This document shows positions 5,691 to 10,211 of a DNA stretch of 10,211 bases, piece by piece. The notes under the pieces were generated by a model. It saw only the letters and a program-made list of their open reading frames with translations, was not told where the DNA came from and made no database searches. Position 1 is the first letter of the stretch; the number at the start of each line of letters is the position of its first letter. The stretch covers positions 1 to 10,211 of the forward strand of contig JAQBPZ010000365.1 of NCBI GenBank assembly GCA_028287225.1, read 5' to 3'. The translations under genes were made by a program, and so were the position numbers. This DNA is from Gemmatimonadota bacterium. GTDB lineage: Bacteria > Gemmatimonadota > Gemmatimonadetes > Gemmatimonadales > Gemmatimonadaceae.

Positions 5691-5721
5691 CCGCCGCGCG
5701 CGCGGCGGTCACGGCCGTGAC
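5691..5721 (-). repeat. Two abutting perfect palindromes after the asparaginase gene
   Basis: CCGCCGCGCGCGCGGCGG (5691-5708) is an 18-bp perfect palindrome. GTCACGGCCGTGAC (5708-5721) is a 14-bp perfect palindrome sharing one base with it and beginning in the asparaginase stop codon. They may act as an end-of-message structure or as a protein site ahead of the aminotransferase. No T tract is present. Confidence 0.5.
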
Positions 5722-6767
5722 TACTGATTCTGCTGGAAGATGCGCGCGACCTCGTCGGGCCGGGTCGTGCGGGTGAGCGCCAGGGTGAGCAGCACGCGCG
5801 CCTTCTGCGGGTTGAGGTCGCCCGCACCGATGGTGGCGTCGGTGACGGAGCCGGGAACTCGGCCGGCGCCGGTGCGGGTGCTCGCCACCACGACCACTCC
5901 GTGCGCACGGGCTCGCGTGAGGGCCTCACGCTGCGCGGGCGTCGCGCCACCGCGCCCCACGCCCGCCACCACGATGCCCTGCGCGCCCGCGGCCACGAAG
6001 GCATCGATGGCCGCACCGTCCGCACCGGCGTACGCGTAGGCGATGTCCACGCGCGGCAGCGTCGTGATGCCCGTGAGGGCGAACTGCGGCGCGGTCCGGT
6101 TGGGCGACGCCTGGCGGTAGAAGACGCCTTCGGGATCGATGATCGCGAGGGGACCACGCTCGGGGGCCTGGAAGGTCTCGACGCGCGTGCTGTTCGTCTT
6201 GGTCACGTCGCGCGCGGAGAAGAGGCGGTCGTCCATCACGACCATCGTGCCGCGGCCGCGCGCATTGCGATCGCTCGCGACGCGCACCGCGCCCGTGAGG
6301 TTCGCCGGCCCGTCGGCGCCGGCCATGTCCGACGGGCGCATGGAGCCGGTGACGATCACCGGCCGCTCGCCCTCCACGGTGAGGTCGAGGAAGTACGCGG
6401 TCTCCTCCATCGTGTCGGTGCCATGCGTCACCACGATGCCGGCGAGGTCCCTGCGCTCGCGGAAGAGCGTGCTGATGTGGCGTGAGAGCTCCATCCAGCA
6501 CGCCGGGCCTATCGCGCTGGAGGCGACGTTCCAGAGCTGCTCCGTGCCGATGCGCGCGATGCTGTCGATGCCCGGCACCTGCATGAGCTGCGCGATCGGA
6601 ACCCTGGCGGGATTGCCCTTCCAGTAGTCGCCCGCCGAGCCGATGGTGCCGCCGGTCCCGATGACCTGCACCACCGGCTGCGTGGACGCGTCCTGGGCGC
6701 CGGCGGATGCGCCATGCAGGAGCGCGAACGCCAGCGGGAGCGCGACGAACGTCGAGGAGATGCGCAT
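5721..6767 (-). CDS. Periplasmic type II L-asparaginase
   Basis: 348 aa with a signal peptide (MRISSTFVALPLAFALLHGASAGAQ), so it acts in the periplasm, hydrolysing L-asparagine (perhaps also glutamine) to aspartate and ammonia. Catalytic motifs compared with E. coli AnsB: GTGGTIG (Thr41 = Thr12), Tyr48 (= Tyr25), THGTDTMEE (Thr117/Asp118 = Thr89/Asp90) and ARDVTKTNSTRVETF (Lys190 = Lys162). The C-terminal DLNPQKARVLLTLALT segment is also present. The flexible segment that normally supplies the catalytic Glu (E. coli Glu283) reads GSVTDATIGAG (306-316) and has no Glu. The gene precedes an aminotransferase on the same strand. There is no good Shine-Dalgarno; a -10-like TAGGCT lies 7 nt before the ATG, so the message may be leaderless. 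Confidence 0.94.
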   Translation of the reverse strand: MRISSTFVALPLAFALLHGASAGAQDASTQPVVQVIGTGGTIGSAGDYWKGNPARVPIAQLMQVPGIDSIARIGTEQLWNVASSAIGPACWMELSRHISTLFRERRDLAGIVVTHGTDTMEETAYFLDLTVEGERPVIVTGSMRPSDMAGADGPANLTGAVRVASDRNARGRGTMVVMDDRLFSARDVTKTNSTRVETFQAPERGPLAIIDPEGVFYRQASPNRTAPQFALTGITTLPRVDIAYAYAGADGAAIDAFVAAGAQGIVVAGVGRGGATPAQREALTRARAHGVVVVASTRTGAGRVPGSVTDATIGAGDLNPQKARVLLTLALTRTTRPDEVARIFQQNQ

Positions 6768-6774
6768 GGGACGA

Positions 6775-6804
6775 AGCCTAACCGGGGTGCCGCGCGCCCG
6801 TCCA
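6775..6804 (-). promoter_or_regulatory. Candidate asparaginase promoter
   Basis: Read on the minus strand, TGGACG (6804-6799) and TAGGCT (6780-6775) are spaced by 18 nt. The -10-like box ends 7 nt before the asparaginase ATG (6767). That geometry would make transcription start at or next to the start codon. The match to consensus is modest. Confidence 0.35.
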
Positions 6805-6842
6805 GCGTCCAGGATGCCGCGCGGTGGCGCCCACCGGCGGAC

Positions 6843-7113
6843 CGTGCCGGCCGCTCAGTCGGAGGGGGAGACTGCATCTGACGGATGCCATGGATTCGAA
6901 CTGTCAGGCCGCTCGGTCGAGCCAGGGCGCACCAATCTCGGCCCCGCAGCATCAAAAAATCACGGGAGTGCTTGGAGGTGTGGCCCGTACGGGTCGAGAG
7001 CAAGCAGGCCGAAGCGCCCGTACAGTTCAGATTCGTCGCATCCGTCAGATGCAGTCTCCCCCTCCGACCGAGTGGCCAGCAAGGTCCGCTCGTTGCGCGA
7101 GTGGCCGGCCCGG
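6843..7113. repeat. Large imperfect inverted repeat element (MITE-like)
   Basis: This fills the 351-bp gene-free stretch between asparaginase and DUF2723. Positions 6859-6888 are an exact 30-bp inverted copy of 7038-7067. The arms extend to 56 bp (6849-6904 against 7022-7077) with 49 identities. An outermost block at 6843-6857 matches 7099-7113 inverted (13 of 15), after an insertion that duplicates GAGTGGCC (7070-7077 and 7099-7106). The centre of about 117 bp contains the palindrome CCCGTACGGG (6984-6993) and A6 (6954-6959). No ORF inside resembles a protein and no clear target-site duplication is seen. It could be a non-autonomous mobile element, an intergenic repeat family, or a long-stem RNA. 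On the minus strand it begins 6 nt after the DUF2723 stop. Confidence 0.75.
6954..6989 (-). terminator. Possible terminator inside the inverted-repeat element
   Basis: Read on the minus strand, TACGGG (6989-6984) can pair with CCCGTG (6966-6961, one G-T wobble) across a 17-nt loop. It is followed by A and then TTTTTT (6959-6954). This would end the DUF2723 transcript within the element. The stem is short, so the call rests mainly on the T tract. Confidence 0.35.
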
Positions 7114-7118
7114 GAGAG

Positions 7119-9368
7119 TCATGGGCTGACGGGAATCGGCGTGCCTCGCCGCGCGTCGGCCGAGGGGGACGGCGGCGCTGGGGCAGGCGACCCCACGTCC
7201 GAGAACAGGTCGAGCGTCCGCGTCGCCCGCGCCATGTCGAGCGCCGCGCCCTGGTATCGCGCGGCAGCGGCGGAGTCGCCCGTGCTGCGAAGGACGTCGG
7301 AGAGGAGGAGCGCGCTGCTGATGTAGGCGTACGGGATGCTGATGGAGGGCCGGTCCACCCAGTCGCCGCGCGCGATGATCGCGCGGGGAGCGCCGTATTC
7401 GGCCCAGAGGGCGCGCGTGCGCGGCACGTCGACATGGCCGAGGCCGCGCACGGGGATGAGGTCGGCCGACGCGGTGACCGGCGCCGTCATGATCTTCGTC
7501 GCGAGGCCCTGCGAGACGGCATACGGCTCCAGGCCGAGCGCCTGCAGGTAGCCGCCGGAGGTGCGCGCCATGTAGAGCGGGCGCACGCCGATGTTGTCGC
7601 GCAGCATCTGGAGCACCAGCAGGTCGGAGCGCACCGGCACGCCGTACTCCAGCCGGCGCGGGTCCACCACGGCGCGAATCTGGCCGGCCTGGAACAGCTG
7701 CGGGGTGCGCAGGTCCACGTACTCGGGGATGGCGTCCATCTGCTCGCGGGTCAGCGAGAGCAGCGGCGTGCGCGGCATCGTCCACTGGCCGGTGCGGTAT
7801 GCGGCCGGTCCGCGCGCCGCGTCGTAGGCGACGATCGGCTGCCGTGCGAGCGAGCGGATGTACCAGTCGGTGTTCAGCAGCGAGGTGACGGCGACGGTGA
7901 CGTCGGGGCGCACGCCCTCCACCTGCTGCGCATACCAGAGCGGAAAGGTGTCGTTGTCGCCGAGCGTGATGAGGATGCCGTACGGTTCCACGGAGTTCAG
8001 GAGGTCGCGCGCCCATTCGCGCGGCGCCATCTCGCCGGCGCGCGACGCATCGCGCCAGTTGGTGGCCAGCGGCACCACGCCGAGCAGCAGGACCGGCATG
8101 GCCGACACCCAGCGGCGCGTGCCCGTGAGGCGCAGCCGGTCCACGAGCGCGCGCCAGAGCGCGACGAGGCCGAGCGCCGACCACACGCTCCACGCGGAGT
8201 AGCTCCACAGGTAGAAGTAGTCGCGGTCGCGCACCTCGCGCTCCACGCCGGTGAGCTCCGGCGACTGCGATGCGCCGTACTTGAAGTTCATGTAGTACAC
8301 CAGCACCACCGTGACCGTCACGATGAGCGGGCCGAAGAACCAGAACGAGGCGCGGTCGTGCCGCCAGTGCACCACGCCGCCGGCGACGCCGAGCGCCAGG
8401 AAGAGCATCGCGAGCACGGCCTGGGTGCCGGGCTGCGTGCCGGTGGAGTCGCGCAGCCACTGCCACTTGAAGTACAGCCACCACATGCCGAGCTGCGCCT
8501 CGAAGGGCGCCTGGCGCTGCGCGAGGCTCGGCTTGCCGTACTGGTCGCGGTTGACGTTCGCCATGAGCCGCGTGTACGTCGTGGCGGAGAAGGTGCAGCG
8601 CACGCCGATGCGGTCCACGCAGCCGGTGGGCTCGCCCTCGTTGAGCGCGGGATGATGCGCGGCGCGAATGGGCTCCACGGCGAACGGCGTGACGCCCAGC
8701 CCCAGCGCGAGGACCGCGGCGAGGATCAGCCGCCACCGCAGCACGGTGCGTGGACGGCGCGCGAGCACCGCGACGCCCACGGCGGGGCCCACGAGGAAGC
8801 CGGCGGGATGGTTGGCGTAGCCGAGCCCGATCAGGTACGCGATGAGCACGAGCAGCCGGTCCGCGCGCCGCCCGTCCGGATCGTCGCACCAGAGCACGGT
8901 GAGCCACGACACCACGGCGAAGAAGGCGAGGGACACCGTATAGACCTTCTCGTTCACCACGCTCTGGTTCCACACGGTGAACGCCGTGGCGCTCAGCAGC
9001 GCCGCGACGCTCGCGCCGGCCAGGCGGGTCCACCGGATGGGGAACCAGCTCGAGAGCACGCGCTCCACCACCAGGAACCAGATGGCCGCGGAGAAGGCGC
9101 TGCACACCGCCGCGAGCATGTTGACGCGCACCGCGACGGAGCCGGCGGGCACGAGCGACGCGACGCGCCCGAGGAGCACGAACAGCGGGTTGCCGGGCGG
9201 GTGCGGGATGCCGAGGGTGTACGCGGCGGTGATGTACTCGCTCGCGTCCCAGAGCGCCGTGGTGGGCGCGAGGGTGAGCGTATAGAGCAGCAGCACGACG
9301 GCGCCCGCGACGGCGGCGGCGCCGTACGAGGGACGCGCGTGCGCGCTGGCGGGTGGCATTGGCGGCAT
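7119..9368 (-). CDS. DUF2723 multi-pass membrane protein, probable O-glycosyltransferase
   Basis: 749 aa. The DUF2723 signature is complete: PTTALWDASEYITAAYTLG (about 35-53, with Asp41 and Glu44), HPPGNPL (56-62), NEKVYT (139-144) and NHPAG (186-190). About a dozen membrane segments occupy residues 17-440. Then VRDRDYFYLWSYSAW (379-393) and, after the last helix, LGDNDTFPLWYAQQVEGVRPDV (469-490) begin a large extramembrane C-terminal region (about 445-749). The family has a GT-C-like architecture related to protein O-mannosyltransferases; its eukaryotic member TMEM260 O-mannosylates plexins. Bacterial members probably glycosylate exported proteins using a lipid-linked sugar (inference). GGAAGG stands 6 nt before the ATG and lies within the upstream small membrane-protein gene, whose stop is 2 nt away, so the two are coupled. 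Confidence 0.9.
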   Translation of the reverse strand: MPPMPPASAHARPSYGAAAVAGAVVLLLYTLTLAPTTALWDASEYITAAYTLGIPHPPGNPLFVLLGRVASLVPAGSVAVRVNMLAAVCSAFSAAIWFLVVERVLSSWFPIRWTRLAGASVAALLSATAFTVWNQSVVNEKVYTVSLAFFAVVSWLTVLWCDDPDGRRADRLLVLIAYLIGLGYANHPAGFLVGPAVGVAVLARRPRTVLRWRLILAAVLALGLGVTPFAVEPIRAAHHPALNEGEPTGCVDRIGVRCTFSATTYTRLMANVNRDQYGKPSLAQRQAPFEAQLGMWWLYFKWQWLRDSTGTQPGTQAVLAMLFLALGVAGGVVHWRHDRASFWFFGPLIVTVTVVLVYYMNFKYGASQSPELTGVEREVRDRDYFYLWSYSAWSVWSALGLVALWRALVDRLRLTGTRRWVSAMPVLLLGVVPLATNWRDASRAGEMAPREWARDLLNSVEPYGILITLGDNDTFPLWYAQQVEGVRPDVTVAVTSLLNTDWYIRSLARQPIVAYDAARGPAAYRTGQWTMPRTPLLSLTREQMDAIPEYVDLRTPQLFQAGQIRAVVDPRRLEYGVPVRSDLLVLQMLRDNIGVRPLYMARTSGGYLQALGLEPYAVSQGLATKIMTAPVTASADLIPVRGLGHVDVPRTRALWAEYGAPRAIIARGDWVDRPSISIPYAYISSALLLSDVLRSTGDSAAAARYQGAALDMARATRTLDLFSDVGSPAPAPPSPSADARRGTPIPVSP

Positions 9369-9370
9369 CG

Positions 9371-9544
9371 TCAGCCTTCCAGCAGCGCGAGGGGAACGAG
9401 GACGAGGTAGCCGGCCACGAGCAGCAGCGGGCCCGCGGTGAGCCCGCCGCGCACCAGGTCGAGATAGCCGAGCGCGAGGCAGCAGGGCGCGAGCAGGCGC
9501 ATGACGAGCGCGCGCCGCGCGGGCGCGGCGTGAAGTGATCGCAC
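9371..9544 (-). CDS. 57-aa membrane protein coupled to the DUF2723 gene
   Basis: A short ORF ending TGA 2 nt before the DUF2723 ATG. From GTG 9544 it reads MRSLHAAPARRALVM, then LLAPCCLALGYLDLV (first hydrophobic segment), RGGLTAG, and PLLLVAGYLVLVPLALL (second segment), ending EG. The pattern is a basic amphipathic start, two membrane helices and a short polar turn. An in-frame ATG at 9502 would give 43 aa and cut into the basic start. Neither start has a good Shine-Dalgarno. I do not recognise the family. The tight spacing, same strand and ribosome site for DUF2723 inside it make it a probable accessory subunit or simply a translational coupler for the glycosyltransferase-like protein. Confidence 0.65.
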   Translation of the reverse strand: MRSLHAAPARRALVMRLLAPCCLALGYLDLVRGGLTAGPLLLVAGYLVLVPLALLEG

Positions 9545-9569
9545 GGGTCGGGGATGAAGAGTGGAAGGC

Positions 9570-9593
9570 GGATCCCGCGAAGCCGCGGGACCC
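9570..9593 (-). terminator. Hairpin after the CBM48-domain gene
   Basis: TCCCGCG (9573-9579) pairs with CGCGGGA (9584-9590) over the tetraloop AAGC, with two more G-C pairs after one mismatch. It lies 5 nt past the stop at 9598 and between that gene and the small membrane-protein gene. The minus-strand continuation (CGCCTTCC) lacks a T tract, so it may only attenuate. Confidence 0.4.
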
Positions 9594-9597
9594 GGAG

Positions 9598-10182
9598 CTA
9601 GTTGGGCAGGGCGGCGACGTGGAGCAGCGAGTGCAGCCGGCCGTCGGCGCCGCGGCCGTGCGGCGCGGCGGGATCGAGCACCCAGCGCGTGTTGTCCACC
9701 ACGAAGGCGTACCGGTGCTCCCCGTCGCGGAGCGCGACCGTCGCGGTCCAGCGGCGCGTGGCCGGGTCGCGCACGAGCGGCGTGCGGTCGGCGCGCCAGG
9801 CGTTGAAGTCGCCCACGGCGGCCACCCGGCGTGCGGCGGTGTCGTCGAAGATGAGCCGCACGAGACGCAGCGTGTCGTGCAGCGTGGCGCTCACGGTATC
9901 GCCGATCACCGCCGTCGCGAGACTGCCGCGGCCGCCGGCATCCGCCCCACCGACCAGTGACGAGATCGTGCCCAGGGAGCCGATGCCCGCCGCGAGGGCC
10001 ACGCCCACGATGGAATGGCGCACCGCCCGCCTGCCGATGATGGTGCGCGCGCGGCGCACCGGCCGCTCGTGCGCCGGCAGGGCGCGGACGCGGTCCATGA
10101 TGGCGCGTCGTGCCCCGGCGCCGCCCACGGGTGACGCCTGCAGCGCGGACGCGACGCGCCCCTCGAACTCAGCCTCGGACAT
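9598..10182 (-). CDS. Membrane-anchored protein with CBM48-like (isoamylase N-type) domain
   Basis: 194 aa in three parts. A cytoplasmic N-terminus (1-55) has a helical MSEAEFEGRVASALQ start and an arginine-rich stretch before the membrane. One membrane helix (about 57-77) follows, and then an external early-set domain (about 107-189) with VRLIFDDTAARRVAAVGDFNAWR (GDFNAW 124-129), a W at 145, DGEHRYAFVVDN and WVLDP. This is the AMPK-beta/CBM48 pattern that binds alpha-glucan chains. The topology resembles an anti-sigma factor, although the N-terminus lacks a zinc-finger HxxxCxxC motif. AGGAGG is placed 6 nt before the ATG. The start lies inside the end of an overlapping upstream ORF that resembles a sigma-factor tail. 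Likely role: glycan sensing at the envelope or sigma control (inference). Confidence 0.78.
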   Translation of the reverse strand: MSEAEFEGRVASALQASPVGGAGARRAIMDRVRALPAHERPVRRARTIIGRRAVRHSIVGVALAAGIGSLGTISSLVGGADAGGRGSLATAVIGDTVSATLHDTLRLVRLIFDDTAARRVAAVGDFNAWRADRTPLVRDPATRRWTATVALRDGEHRYAFVVDNTRWVLDPAAPHGRGADGRLHSLLHVAALPN

Positions 10183-10211
10183 GTGGTGCCTCCTGCAGCA
10201 GGTGACGCAGC
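10169..10211 (-). CDS. C-terminal end of a probable ECF sigma factor (partial)
   Basis: The minus-strand frame entering at the right edge reads LRHLLQEAPHVRG and stops at TGA 10171-10169, overlapping the CBM48 gene start by 14 nt. The LRHLL ending is common at the end of region 4 of ECF sigma factors ('…RLRHLL…'), and an overlapping downstream gene with a cytoplasmic domain plus one membrane helix is the usual sigma/anti-sigma arrangement. Only 13 codons are visible, so the call depends mostly on context. Confidence 0.4.
   Translation of the reverse strand, partial: LRHLLQEAPHVRG

Noticed and set aside
4195..5727. A plus-strand ORF of 510 codons across the aminotransferase gene.
   Set aside because: It is an antisense shadow; the opposite strand carries a full PLP aminotransferase with its lysine and NNPTG loop.
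6889..6904. A tRNA T-arm-like string (GTTCGAATCC type on the minus strand) inside the inverted-repeat element.
   Set aside because: No pairing T stem, anticodon arm or acceptor stem can be built around it.
6885..9410. A plus-strand ORF of 841 codons antisense to the DUF2723 gene.
   Set aside because: The translation is rich in Arg, His, Glu and Ala with no domain, typical of the antisense frame of a GC-rich gene. The minus-strand frame has complete DUF2723 motifs and membrane segments.
1..10211. CRISPR array, phage genes, toxin-antitoxin pair or other defence cassette.
   Set aside because: No regularly spaced direct repeats, nucleases, integrases or transposases were found in any frame.

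Overview
The window is very GC-rich, densely coded bacterial chromosome. The gene content points to Gemmatimonadota (an inference from gene types, not from a marker gene). It has a PadR regulator paired with a 'permease prefix' membrane protein, a DUF2723 glycosyltransferase-like membrane protein, a membrane protein ending in a glycogen-binding-like (CBM48) domain next to what looks like the tail of a sigma factor, and a secreted protein with a CYGFAFG motif. No phage, transposase, CRISPR array or complete defence system is visible.

Layout from left to right. A strong intrinsic terminator (22-49) closes an upstream unit. A textbook sigma-70 promoter (98-126) drives a two-tRNA operon, tRNA-Arg(ACG) and tRNA-Pro(CGG), which ends at a terminator (381-405). 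Convergent to it on the minus strand lie padR and a permease-prefix membrane protein, overlapping by ATGA, with a palindromic operator directly against the padR start codon. Then come a small minus-strand YHS-domain metal-binding protein, a plus-strand lipoprotein (DUF4136-like), a minus-strand secreted protein of unknown function, a plus-strand YafK/DpaA-like L,D-transpeptidase and a plus-strand Pro/Ala-rich lipoprotein.

The right 60% is almost all on the minus strand. In transcription order (right to left) it holds: the last codons of a probable ECF sigma factor; a membrane-anchored CBM48-like protein; a 57-aa membrane protein; the 749-aa DUF2723 protein; a 351-bp gene-free stretch filled by a large imperfect inverted repeat; a periplasmic type II L-asparaginase; a class I/II aminotransferase of the LL-DAP/AlaC group; and a 50-aa DUF5670 (Lmo0937-type) membrane protein.

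Most genes concern the cell envelope: lipoproteins, peptidoglycan cross-link enzyme, surface-protein glycosylation and periplasmic amino-acid catabolism. The least explained structure is the inverted repeat at 6843-7113, which resembles a MITE or a long-stem RNA. The window does not by itself prove a new system. The best candidates for something undescribed are that element, the sigma/CBM48/small-membrane-protein/DUF2723 neighbourhood, and the permease-prefix protein that lacks any ABC transporter beside it.
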